The notes under the pieces were generated by a model. It was given only the letters and a program-made list of their open reading frames with translations. It had not been told where the DNA came from and ran no database searches. Shown one piece after another: positions 27,020 to 35,601 of a stretch of DNA of 64,000 bases (positions are counted from its first letter, which is position 1; each line of letters starts with the position of its first letter). This DNA comes from JAUUSJ01 sp051880475 (GTDB lineage: Bacteria > Bacillota > Clostridia > Lachnospirales > Lachnospiraceae), in the NCBI GenBank assembly GCA_051880475.1, contig JBJEOA010000010.1, forward strand, positions 90,989 to 154,988, given 5' to 3'. The position numbers were made by a program, and so were the translations under genes.

Positions 27020-27096
27020 TTAGCAGCAATGCTAATATAATAAAAAGTACGAACAAAGGAGTTCTCATTGTCGGCAGACGACTTGAGGACTCTTTT
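27020..27096 (+). promoter_or_regulatory. Two-hairpin leader with terminator-like stem before glnN
   Basis: A small hairpin TTAGC-AGCAAT-GCTAA (27020-27035) precedes a stem AAAGGAGTTCTCA / TGAGGACTCTTT (27055-27095). The second stem has an inner GTCG/CGAC pairing and is followed by TTTTCTCTTT. It stands about 50 bases before glnN, so it looks like an attenuator. The first hexaloop has A at position 1 but not G at position 4, so it does not meet the ANTAR target consensus. Confidence 0.5.
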
Positions 27097-27146
27097 CTCT
27101 TTACACTATTTGAAAAATTTCACGAATTTTAGAAAGGATGGAAAAT

Positions 27147-29258
27147 ATGGCAAAAATAAAAGTAGATGAAATCTTTGGCTCAAATGTATTTAATGATACT
27201 GTGATGAAATCTCGTCTTCCAAAGGCAACTTATAAACAGCTTAAGAAGACAATTGAGAAAGGTGAGGAATTAAATCCAGCTATCGCAGATGTTGTTGCAA
27301 ATGAGATGAAAGAGTGGGCTATTGAGAAAGGTGCTACTCATTTTACTCACTGGTTCCAGCCAATGACAGGTATTACAGCGGAGAAACATGACTCCTTTAT
27401 CTCCCCAACAGACGGAGGAAAAGTATTACTTGAGTTCTCAGGAAAAGAGTTAATTAAAGGTGAGCCAGATGCTTCTTCTTTCCCATCAGGTGGACTTAGA
27501 GCAACTTTTGAGGCGAGAGGATATACAGCATGGGATTGTACATCTCCAGCCTTTATTAAGGAATCCGATAATTTGACAATTCTTTGTATTCCAACAGCAT
27601 TTTGCTCTTATACAGGAGAGGCTCTTGATAAAAAGACACCACTTCTTCGATCCATGCAGGCTCTTGATATTCAGGCAATGAGAATTTTGAGATTATTTGG
27701 AAATACGACAGCAAGTTCTGTTACAACATCTGTAGGACCAGAGCAGGAATATTTCTTAATTGATAAGAAAAAATATTTAAAGAGAAAAGATTTAATTTTT
27801 ACAGGACGTACTTTATTTGGTGCTCTTCCTCCAAAGGGACAAGAGCTTGATGATCATTATTTTGGAATTATTCCTGAGAGAATTGCAGGATTTATGAGAG
27901 AGTTAAATGAGGAGCTTTGGAAACTTGGAATTACAGCGAAGACACAGCATAATGAGGTTGCTCCAGCTCAGCATGAGTTAGCTCCAATTTATGACCAGAA
28001 TAATATCGCAACAGATCATAACCAGTTAGTAATGGAGACAATGAAGAGAGTTGCTGATAAGCAGGGCATGGTTTGCTTGCTTCATGAGAAACCATTTGCT
28101 GGAATTAATGGTTCTGGTAAGCATAATAACTGGTCTATGGTGACAGACGATGGACAGAATTTATTAGATCCAGGAAAAACACCTCATGAGAATGTACAAT
28201 TCTTATTATTCTTAGCAGCAGTTATCCGTGCGGTGGATGAGCATGCAGATTTACTTCGTCTTTCTGCTTCCACACCAGGTAATGACCATAGATTAGGAGC
28301 AAATGAGGCTCCACCAGCGATTATCTCTATTTTCCTTGGAGAACAGTTAGATGATGTTCTTAGACAGTTAGATACAAAGGGAGAGGCAGTGAAGTCAAAA
28401 CAGGGTACACCACTTATTTCAGGCGTACATACATTGCCAGTATTCCAAAAAGATGCTACAGACCGTAACCGTACATCACCATTTGCGTTCACAGGTAATA
28501 AGTTTGAGTTTAGAATGGTTGGTTCTACACAGTCTATCGCAGACCCTAATGTTGTATTAAATACAATTGTAGCTGACGTATTATGTGATATGGCAGATAA
28601 ATTAGAGAAAGCACAAAACTTTGAGTCAGCTGTTCATGATTTAATTAAAGATACAATCTCAGCTCATAAGAGAATCATCTTTAACGGAGACGGATACTCA
28701 CAGGCTTGGGTAGAAGAGGCAGAAAGAAGAGGACTTCCAAACTTACGCTCTATGGTAGACGCAGTTCCTGCTCTTACAACAGAAAAGGCAGTTACATTAT
28801 TTGAGAAACATGGTGTATTCACAAAGCTTGAGTTAGAGTCAAGAAGTGAGATTTACTATGAGCAGTACGCAAAAGTAATTAATATTGAGGCGTTAGCTAT
28901 GATTGATATGGCTAAAAAACAGATTGTGCCAGCAGTTATTAGTTATCAGGCAAGTTTAGCTGAGTCTATTAATTCTATTAAGAAGGCATCACCAGCTATT
29001 AATACATCCGTACAGGAAAAATTACTTGCAGATATCGCTGATAATTTAGTACCTCTCTATGAGAACTTACAAAAATTGGAAGATGTCACAGCAAAAGCTC
29101 AGGCGATTGATGAAGTTCAGGTACAGGCTAGATACTACCATGATGCTGTATTTACAGCTATGGCTGAGCTTAGAACACCTGCAGATAAGTTAGAGATGCT
29201 TGTAGATAAAGCTGCATGGCCATTCCCAAGCTACGGTGATATGTTGTTTGAGGTTTAA
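27147..29258 (+). CDS. glnN: Glutamine synthetase type III
   Basis: 703 residues, far longer than GSI (about 450) and typical of GSIII. Catalytic-core motifs include THFTHWFQPMTG, GPEQEYFLID, AKTQHNEVAPAQHELAP and NGSGKHNNWS. It makes glutamine from glutamate, ammonia and ATP, feeding PurF and related amidotransferases. Start at 27147 gives an 8-base SD spacing; the ATG at 27138 overlaps the SD. Confidence 0.96.
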   Translation: MAKIKVDEIFGSNVFNDTVMKSRLPKATYKQLKKTIEKGEELNPAIADVVANEMKEWAIEKGATHFTHWFQPMTGITAEKHDSFISPTDGGKVLLEFSGKELIKGEPDASSFPSGGLRATFEARGYTAWDCTSPAFIKESDNLTILCIPTAFCSYTGEALDKKTPLLRSMQALDIQAMRILRLFGNTTASSVTTSVGPEQEYFLIDKKKYLKRKDLIFTGRTLFGALPPKGQELDDHYFGIIPERIAGFMRELNEELWKLGITAKTQHNEVAPAQHELAPIYDQNNIATDHNQLVMETMKRVADKQGMVCLLHEKPFAGINGSGKHNNWSMVTDDGQNLLDPGKTPHENVQFLLFLAAVIRAVDEHADLLRLSASTPGNDHRLGANEAPPAIISIFLGEQLDDVLRQLDTKGEAVKSKQGTPLISGVHTLPVFQKDATDRNRTSPFAFTGNKFEFRMVGSTQSIADPNVVLNTIVADVLCDMADKLEKAQNFESAVHDLIKDTISAHKRIIFNGDGYSQAWVEEAERRGLPNLRSMVDAVPALTTEKAVTLFEKHGVFTKLELESRSEIYYEQYAKVINIEALAMIDMAKKQIVPAVISYQASLAESINSIKKASPAINTSVQEKLLADIADNLVPLYENLQKLEDVTAKAQAIDEVQVQARYYHDAVFTAMAELRTPADKLEMLVDKAAWPFPSYGDMLFEV

Positions 29259-29322
29259 TTTAAAAACTAAGTTTATAAAAAATCATTTATCGCATTATAG
29301 ATTTCCTAATTATGAAAAAAGG

Positions 29323-29358
29323 GTCGCTGTAAGATTTTGCTCTTACGGCGGCTTTTTA
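29323..29358 (+). terminator. Rho-independent terminator after glnN
   Basis: Stem GTCGCTGTAAGA / TCTTACGGCGGC (with G-T pairs), then five T. Confidence 0.85.
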
Positions 29359-29397
29359 TGCTTTCTTAAAGTGCTAGATGGATTAACAGACGGCAAA

Positions 29398-29620
29398 AGA
29401 GAAAAAAATGCCCTATATTTTTTAAACACGTTTGTTCTCGCAATTTTTTGTTACGTGCCTATTTATGTTGCTTTCGCGAACTCGAAAAAAGTCCGATTGC
29501 TCCACACTTCGTGTTTTCGCAATTGACTTTTTTCTCAGACACACTTCCGCAGCAAAGCTAGCGCAATAAAAAATTGGTTCACTGCACTATTGTTTAAAAA
29601 ATATAGGGCATTTTCTCTTC
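29398..29620. repeat. Long palindromic element, copy A
   Basis: Outer arms 29398-29428 and 29593-29620 are near-perfect inverted repeats (inner end GCCCTATATTTTTTAAAC and complement). Inside are two blocks shared with copy B in the opposite orientation: 29548-29591 (43 of 44 bases) and 29421-29472 (47 of 52). A central hairpin (GAAAAAAGTC / GACTTTTTTC around ACAC-TTC-GTGT) is specific to this copy. The whole can fold as one long stem. It lies between convergent glnN and the deacetylase. No significant coding frame. Confidence 0.8.
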
Positions 29621-29643
29621 CAGCTGTATTATGAAAAATGATT

Positions 29644-30414
29644 TTAATAAAACTTTTTATGTTGAATAGGTTTTGTCTTATCTGTAATAGGGAGGATATC
29701 ATATCCCTCTGTTTTTAACTCGTCAATCAAACTTGGGAGAGCATCTACGGTTGTTGTGCATTCATGTAAATCATGCATTAAAATCATAACTGTATTTTTC
29801 CCTTTTACGTCTTTCATAATTTCTTTATTGAGAATTTCAGGTGTATTTTTAAAGCAAACGGCATCATTGTTTAGAGCATTCCAATCATAATAAGTAATTC
29901 CATTTTCTCTTAAGTATTTTGCACATTTGGCTAAATCAATTTTAGCGATAGAGTTGCTGCTTCCGCCTGGAAAGCGATAAAATTTAATCTCTCTTCCCGT
30001 TACCTGCTTTAAATATTTTCTAAGTTTATCTAAATCCTTTTTATACTCTTCTATAGAAGAATAGATTTTATCATAATCATGGCTATAGGAGTGAAGTCCA
30101 AGTGTATTTCCCTCTGCTAAAATTCTTTGATATATCTTTTTTGCATTTTCTCCTTCCCTTCCCACAACAAAAAATGTCGCCTTTACATTTTTTTCCTTTA
30201 AAATATCTAAAATTTTTTCGGTATTATCTGAGGGACCATCATCAAATGTGAGATATGCTTTTTTTGAGACGCTATCTTTTTCTTCTTTTATTTCACTCAT
30301 TGTCTGGAAAGATTCCTCTTTCCAGACGTTTTCTCCCCAAAATCCCAATCCAAATAAGGTAAAAAATATTGCTATTATCATAATATTATTATAAATTTTT
30401 CTTTTTTTTGGCAT
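29644..30414 (-). CDS. Polysaccharide deacetylase (CE4), membrane-anchored
   Basis: 256 residues. An N-terminal hydrophobic helix (IMIIAIFFTLFGLGFW) anchors or exports it. The CE4 motifs are intact: TFDDGPSDN, HSYSHDY (metal His pair), RFPGG, WNALNND and MILMHDL. Such enzymes remove N-acetyl groups from peptidoglycan or other glycans outside the cell. SD is AAGGAG. The only minus-strand gene in this part, it is flanked on both sides by inverted copies of the long palindromic element. Confidence 0.9.
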   Translation of the reverse strand: MPKKRKIYNNIMIIAIFFTLFGLGFWGENVWKEESFQTMSEIKEEKDSVSKKAYLTFDDGPSDNTEKILDILKEKNVKATFFVVGREGENAKKIYQRILAEGNTLGLHSYSHDYDKIYSSIEEYKKDLDKLRKYLKQVTGREIKFYRFPGGSSNSIAKIDLAKCAKYLRENGITYYDWNALNNDAVCFKNTPEILNKEIMKDVKGKNTVMILMHDLHECTTTVDALPSLIDELKTEGYDILPITDKTKPIQHKKFY

Positions 30415-30635
30415 TTGTTTTTTCTCCTTCTTAATTTTAATTTATCATATGAAAAGTAAAATATATGGTAAAAGCGTCATCTATTAAATATAGGATTTGA
30501 AAAAAAGCAATATTTATACGCATTATATATTTTTAAAATCGTTTTTTAATATTAAATTATCATAGTAAGAAGAGCGAAGATTATTACAGAAGTGGTATAG
30601 TAGTATTAGAATAAGCATCATGGTGCCATAGCACA

Positions 30636-30818
30636 GTAAAAGAGAGAAGCTTATATTTAAAACGATAGTGCAGTGAACCAATTTTTTGTTGCGCTAGCTT
30701 TGCTGCGGGTGCACTGTTTGAGTCCGTAGGACGAGTTTGCACAGAGCAGCATAAATAAGCGCGTGACAAAAAATTGAGAGAACAAACGTGTTTAAAATAT
30801 AAGCTTCTCTCTCTTTAC
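30636..30818. repeat. Long palindromic element, copy B
   Basis: Outer arms 30636-30663 and 30790-30818 pair almost perfectly (inner part AGAGAAGCTTATATTT) but differ from the arms of copy A. Inside, CAATTTTTTGT (30679-30689) pairs with ACAAAAAATTG (30766-30776). An apical hairpin uses GTGCA/TGCAC and GTCC-GTA-GGAC. Shared blocks with copy A are 30665-30708 and 30746-30797. It lies in the divergent gap between the deacetylase and folC. Confidence 0.8.
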
Positions 30819-30819
30819 G

Positions 30820-30855
30820 TCAATTATATCCATCACATCAATTATATCCATCACC
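30820..30855 (+). repeat. Tandem duplication of an 18-base unit
   Basis: TCAATTATATCCATCACA is followed directly by TCAATTATATCCATCACC. It abuts the outer arm of palindromic copy B, leaving 20 bases to the folC -35 box. Confidence 0.85.
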
Positions 30856-30875
30856 CCAGTTAATTAGTTCCCGTA

Positions 30876-30904
30876 TTGACAAACAGCCTAAACTACATTA
30901 AAAT
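30876..30904 (+). promoter_or_regulatory. Sigma-A promoter of the fol operon
   Basis: Perfect TTGACA at 30876-30881, a 17-base spacer and TAAAAT at 30899-30904, about 50 bases before folC. Confidence 0.72.
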
Positions 30905-30958
30905 CTATAGCGAGTTAAAGTTTTAGAAAATATCTGCTTAAAGTAGTGGGAGGCAGCT

Positions 30959-32239
30959 ATGACACAGTTAGAAGCAAAACAATTTTTAGATAAAATGGGT
31001 AAAAAAGGAAGTATATATGGTCTTGATACAATCCGAGAATTGCTCTATCGACTTGGAAATCCACAGCAAAAATTAAAAATTGTTCATATAGCAGGAACAA
31101 ATGGAAAGGGATCTATTTTGACTATGATAGAGACCGTAATGATAGAATGTGGTTATCATACTGGAAAATACACTTCTCCTTGTATTGGAGCATATGGAGA
31201 ACAATTTTTATATGACCAAAATCCAATTCCAATCGATAAATTACTTGCCTATATGGAGAAAATCAAGGTAGTTTCAGAACGAATGAGAGAAGAAGAGAGA
31301 CCTCTTCCGACTGTATTTGAGATTGAGACTGCCTTAGCTTTTTTATATTTTGTAGATCAAGAGGTAGATATTGTATTGTTAGAGACAGGAATGGGCGGTT
31401 TGCTTGACGCAACAAATGTAGTGGAGCATCCGATTCTTACTATTTTTGCCTCGATTAGTATGGATCATATGAATTTTTTGGGGAATTCTATAGAAGAGAT
31501 TGCCAAACAAAAAGCAGGAATTATAAAAGAATATTGCCCCGTTATTTGCTATATGAGTGATGAAAAAGCGGTGGAAGTGATAAGGCAGGAGGCAAAGAAG
31601 AAAAAGAGTCCATTTTATTTAACAGATAAGACAAAGATAAAAATATTAGAAGAAAATTATGAGATGCAGAGATTTTCTTATGGGGACAGTGAAGAATATA
31701 GTATTCCTCTTCTAGGAGAACATCAAGTTTATAATGCAGCCACGGCAGTTTTGGCATTAGAGTATTTAGGAAAAATTTATCATCTCCCAAAAGAAAAAAT
31801 AAAAAAAGGTCTTTCACATACGAAATGGTCAGCGAGATTAGAATTGGTAAAAAAAGACCCTCTTATTTTTTTAGATGGAGCTCATAATGAAGATGCAGCG
31901 AAGTATTTATCTAATTTTATTCAAAAACATTTTACAAATAAGAGAATCATTTATATAATAGGAGTATTGGCAGATAAAGAATATAAAAAGATGATAAGGC
32001 GGACAGCAAATTTAGCAGCGTATATTTTTACAATTACTCCGAATAATCCTCGTGCACTAGATGCAAAAATATTAGAGCAGGAAGTAAAAAAAGAAAATCC
32101 TCATGTAAAAGCGATGAGTTCTCTAAAATCTGCCTATTCAGAGGCAATGAAAATGGCAAGAAAAGAGGATATTATTTTTGTATTTGGATCTTTATCCTTT
32201 ATGAGTGAGATAAAAATGGTGCTAGATGAGGAGGAATAA
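30959..32239 (+). CDS. folC: Folylpolyglutamate synthase / dihydrofolate synthase
   Basis: 426 residues. Mur-ligase-like enzyme adding glutamate to folates. P-loop VHIAGTNGKGS, then LLETGMGGLLDATN and a C-terminal FLDGAHNEDA are diagnostic. ATG follows GGGAGG. First gene of folC-HD-folP-folBK-pheA; the next gene starts 3 bases after its stop. Confidence 0.95.
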   Translation: MTQLEAKQFLDKMGKKGSIYGLDTIRELLYRLGNPQQKLKIVHIAGTNGKGSILTMIETVMIECGYHTGKYTSPCIGAYGEQFLYDQNPIPIDKLLAYMEKIKVVSERMREEERPLPTVFEIETALAFLYFVDQEVDIVLLETGMGGLLDATNVVEHPILTIFASISMDHMNFLGNSIEEIAKQKAGIIKEYCPVICYMSDEKAVEVIRQEAKKKKSPFYLTDKTKIKILEENYEMQRFSYGDSEEYSIPLLGEHQVYNAATAVLALEYLGKIYHLPKEKIKKGLSHTKWSARLELVKKDPLIFLDGAHNEDAAKYLSNFIQKHFTNKRIIYIIGVLADKEYKKMIRRTANLAAYIFTITPNNPRALDAKILEQEVKKENPHVKAMSSLKSAYSEAMKMARKEDIIFVFGSLSFMSEIKMVLDEEE

Positions 32240-32242
32240 CGA

Positions 32243-32725
32243 ATGGAGCGTGTGCAAAAAATTATGGAGCATAAAGATTTTCTGAACTATCTAAAAGAAA
32301 TTGAAAGAGAAGAAGAAAATCGAATTTTTTGTTGTCATGGAATACAACATTTATTAGATGTGGCTCGAATATCCTATATTTTTCTCCTAGAGTCGAATGT
32401 AGATATAAAAAAAGATATTGTGTATGCGACAGCATTATTACATGATATAGGGAAAATAGAGCAATATCGAAAAAAAATTCCTCACGAGAAGGCGGGAGTA
32501 AAGCTGGCGTATCCAATTTTGAAATCTTGTGAATATGAAAAGGATGAAATTTCTCTCATATTAGGGGCAATTGAAAATCATCGTTATGGAAGAGAGGATG
32601 AAGTTCATAAACTCTACGAGAGCATACATAGAGCCGATAAATGGTCTAGAAACTGTATGTACTGTAAAGTGAGAGAGGAATGTAACTGGACAGAGAATGA
32701 AAAAAATAAAAAACTAAATTATTAA
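32243..32725 (+). CDS. HD-domain phosphohydrolase in the folate operon
   Basis: 160 residues. The HD metal site is visible: His in CCHGIQHLLDVARI, HD in ALLHDIGKIEQY and Asp in HRADKW, with ENHRYG between. The C-terminus has three closely spaced Cys (CMYCKVREECNW). HD proteins hydrolyse phosphate esters, often of nucleotides. Its position between folC and folP, with no folE or Nudix gene, makes a pterin-phosphate substrate possible, but this is inference. SD (GGAGG) lies within folC. Confidence 0.8.
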   Translation: MERVQKIMEHKDFLNYLKEIEREEENRIFCCHGIQHLLDVARISYIFLLESNVDIKKDIVYATALLHDIGKIEQYRKKIPHEKAGVKLAYPILKSCEYEKDEISLILGAIENHRYGREDEVHKLYESIHRADKWSRNCMYCKVREECNWTENEKNKKLNY

Positions 32726-32798
32726 ATTATTAGATATCATTGCATGAATTATATTGAAATAGAAAAAATTCAAAAATGCAATATGGAGGAAATTAAAA

Positions 32799-33608
32799 AT
32801 GAAAATAGGGAATAGAGAGTTTGATTTGAAAAATCATGCTTATATTATGGGAATTTTAAATATTACCCCAGATTCTTTTTCAGATGGAGGAAATTATAAT
32901 ACAATAGATGCTGCTCTTTTTCATGCAGAGCAGATGATAAAAGAAGGGGCAGATATCATTGATATTGGAGGTGAATCGACAAGACCTGGTCATGAAAAAA
33001 TTAGTGATACAGAAGAAATCCACAGAGTTGTGCCAGTTATCGAACGGATTAAAGCTGAGTTTGATATACCTGTCTCTCTTGATACTTATAAGGCTGAGGT
33101 GGCAAAAGAAGGAATTAAAGTGGGAATCGACTTAATCAATGATATATGGGGCTTAAAATGGGATGGAAATATGGCTCCTATTATCGCAGAGTCAGGACTT
33201 CCATGTTGCCTAATGCATAACCGAAGAGAAATTAATTATATGGATTTTATGAATGATTTTAGGTCAGATATCGAGGAAATTTTAGATATTGCATGCTGGG
33301 CAGGAATTGAAAAGGAAAAGATTATTTTAGATCCTGGCATTGGCTTTGCTAAAGATTATAAGATGAATTTAATGATAATGAATCATTTAGAATTATTGGC
33401 AAAATGGGAAGTTCCAATTTTACTTGGAACATCTAGAAAATCCATGATAGGAAATGCTCTCAATCTTCCTGTAGAGGAGAGAGAGGAAGGTACACTAGCT
33501 ACAACTGTTGTTGGAAGAATGAAGGGATGTAGTATTTTTAGAGTGCATGATGTAAAGAAAAATAAGAGAGCTCTTATGATGACGGAGGCTATTTTGCAGC
33601 AGAAATAA
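32799..33608 (+). CDS. folP: Dihydropteroate synthase
   Basis: 269 residues. It joins hydroxymethyl-dihydropterin pyrophosphate to p-aminobenzoate and is the sulfonamide target. MGILNITPDSFSDGG and DIGGESTRPGHE are the two PROSITE-type signatures, and GTSRKSMIGN follows. ATG follows TGGAGG. Confidence 0.97.
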   Translation: MKIGNREFDLKNHAYIMGILNITPDSFSDGGNYNTIDAALFHAEQMIKEGADIIDIGGESTRPGHEKISDTEEIHRVVPVIERIKAEFDIPVSLDTYKAEVAKEGIKVGIDLINDIWGLKWDGNMAPIIAESGLPCCLMHNRREINYMDFMNDFRSDIEEILDIACWAGIEKEKIILDPGIGFAKDYKMNLMIMNHLELLAKWEVPILLGTSRKSMIGNALNLPVEEREEGTLATTVVGRMKGCSIFRVHDVKKNKRALMMTEAILQQK

Positions 33609-33624
33609 GATTAGGAGAAATATA

Positions 33625-34443
33625 GTGGATCAGATTAAAATTAAAAATTTAGAGATATTTGGATACCACGGCGTTTTGGAAGAGGAAAATAAACTTGGAC
33701 AAAAATTTATTGTCTCAGCTACGGCTTATCTCGATACGAGAGAGGCAGGAAAAAGTGATGATTTGACAAAAACTATTCACTATGGTGAGATGGCATTGCT
33801 TATAAAAAAAGTTTTGGAGGAAAATACATTTGCACTTTTAGAGAGAGCAGCTGAGATTGTATGTGAGGAAGTTTTGCTTACTTATCCACTTATACGAAAG
33901 ATGGAATTAGAGATAAAGAAACCGTGGGCACCGATTTTATTGCCTCTTGAAACCGTTTCTGTCACGATTGAGAGGGGCTGGCATAAGGTTTATGTAGGTC
34001 TTGGTTCTAATTTGGGAGATAAAAAGAAGTATTTAGAAAATGCATTAGAACAATTAGACAGTGAGAAAGAGATAAAAGTGAAAAAGGTATCTAGTTTTTA
34101 TGAAACGGAGCCGTATGGCTATAAAGAACAAGATACTTTTTTAAACGCCTGTGCTTGTATTGAAACATTGCAGACGCCCAGAGAACTTTTGGATACTTTT
34201 CATCAGATAGAAGCTAGAGCGAAGAGGGAGCGAGTGATACATTGGGGTCCACGGACATTGGACCTTGATATTTTACTCTATGATGATAAAATAATAGATA
34301 GTGAGGATTTAATTATTCCACATAAGGAATTACATAAAAGAATGTTTGTGCTTGAGCCACTTTGTGAAATTGCAAGTCATGTAAGACATCCTTTATTTTT
34401 ACTTAGTATGGAACAATTAAAAGAACAATTGGACAAAAACTAG
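33625..34443 (+). CDS. folK: Fused dihydroneopterin aldolase and HPPK
   Basis: 272 residues, a FolB-FolK fusion. Residues 1-118 form the aldolase (NLEIFGYHGVLEEENKLGQ). Residues 123-272 form 6-hydroxymethyl-dihydropterin pyrophosphokinase (VYVGLGSNLGDK, GPRTLDLDILLYDD). The two consecutive steps feed FolP. Start GTG at 33625 follows TAGGAG by about 10 bases. Such fusions are common in Firmicutes and other groups. Confidence 0.94.
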   Translation: MDQIKIKNLEIFGYHGVLEEENKLGQKFIVSATAYLDTREAGKSDDLTKTIHYGEMALLIKKVLEENTFALLERAAEIVCEEVLLTYPLIRKMELEIKKPWAPILLPLETVSVTIERGWHKVYVGLGSNLGDKKKYLENALEQLDSEKEIKVKKVSSFYETEPYGYKEQDTFLNACACIETLQTPRELLDTFHQIEARAKRERVIHWGPRTLDLDILLYDDKIIDSEDLIIPHKELHKRMFVLEPLCEIASHVRHPLFLLSMEQLKEQLDKN

Positions 34444-34457
34444 GAGGCAAAAATAAA

Positions 34458-35588
34458 ATGAGAGAACTACCAGAAATACGAGTGGAGATTGACCGTATTG
34501 ATAAGGAAATTGTGACATTATTTCAAGAAAGAATGGAACTTGCGAAAGAGGTTGCAGAATATAAAAAATTAACGAATAAAGCAATTTTTGATAAAGAGAG
34601 AGAAGAGGAAAAGAAGAAAAAGATTTGTAGCTATGTCGAAGATGAGTATGTAAAAAAGACAGTCTCAGAACTTTTTTCTCAAATCATGTCTTTGAGTCGA
34701 AAGTATCAATATCATATGTTAGATCAAAGAGATCGCTATATTGAAAATTATTTTCAAAGAGTAGCAAATCTTGAGATGTATCCAGATACAAGAGTCGTGT
34801 ATCAGGGGGTACCTGGAGCTTATAGTCAAAAAGCGTTACTTCAATTTTTTGGTGAAGGAGTAGACCATTATCATGTGAAAACATTTAAGGAGGTTGCGCT
34901 TGCGCTTAGCAACGGAGATGCGGATTACGGTGTTCTTCCGATTGAGAATTCTTCTGCTGGAAATGTAGAGGGAATTTATGATATTTTACTTGAAAATGAT
35001 GTTTGCATTGTCGGGGAAGAGATTGTAAAAGTTGACCATGCACTCCTTGGAATTCGTGGAAGTAAATTAGAAGATATTCAAGTTGTATATTCCCATCCAC
35101 AGGCACTTATGCAGTGTAAAAAATATTTATCTCAATGTAGTGCAAAGAAAATTAGCTTAAATAATACAGCAGAGGCCGCAAAAAAGATAAAGGAAGATGC
35201 AGATAAAACGCAGGCAGCTATTGCAGGTGAGTGGGTGGCAAATATGTACGACCTTGAGATTCTAGATACGAAGTTAAATCACGAGACAAATAATTCTACT
35301 CGTTTTGTTATTATATCGAAGAAGCGTCAGTATACAGAAGCTGCACAAAAAATCAGTATTTCTTTTGCACTTCCTCATGAGAGTGGTACACTTTATAATA
35401 TTTTATCTCATTTTATTTTTAATGATCTTAATATGACAAATATTGAATCTGTTCCTCTTCCAAATAGACAGTGGGAGTATCGCTTCTTTATTGATTTTAC
35501 AGGAAATTTAAATAGCTCTGCTGTAAAAAATGCGTTAAAAGGAATTCGTGAGGAAGTAGCGGATTTCAAAATTTTAGGCAATTATTAG
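34458..35588 (+). CDS. pheA: Chorismate mutase-prephenate dehydratase
   Basis: 376 residues. An AroQ-type chorismate mutase (1-90, EIRVEIDRIDKEIVTLFQER) is fused to prephenate dehydratase (about 110-285, YQGVPGAYSQKA, NNSTRFVII) and an ACT domain (about 295-370). The phenylalanine-binding ESRP motif reads ESVP, so feedback sensitivity may differ. It makes phenylpyruvate. It follows folBK by 14 bases. Confidence 0.95.
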   Translation: MRELPEIRVEIDRIDKEIVTLFQERMELAKEVAEYKKLTNKAIFDKEREEEKKKKICSYVEDEYVKKTVSELFSQIMSLSRKYQYHMLDQRDRYIENYFQRVANLEMYPDTRVVYQGVPGAYSQKALLQFFGEGVDHYHVKTFKEVALALSNGDADYGVLPIENSSAGNVEGIYDILLENDVCIVGEEIVKVDHALLGIRGSKLEDIQVVYSHPQALMQCKKYLSQCSAKKISLNNTAEAAKKIKEDADKTQAAIAGEWVANMYDLEILDTKLNHETNNSTRFVIISKKRQYTEAAQKISISFALPHESGTLYNILSHFIFNDLNMTNIESVPLPNRQWEYRFFIDFTGNLNSSAVKNALKGIREEVADFKILGNY

Positions 35589-35601
35589 AATTGAGGTTTA
35601 T

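Noticed and set aside
27020..27035. Canonical ANTAR target motif before glnN
   Set aside because: The hexaloop AGCAAT has A at position 1 but A, not G, at position 4, and the next hairpin lacks a matching hexaloop.
29236..29526. Plus-strand open frame overlapping the glnN end
   Set aside because: It runs through the glnN terminator and into palindromic copy A; no SD or homology.
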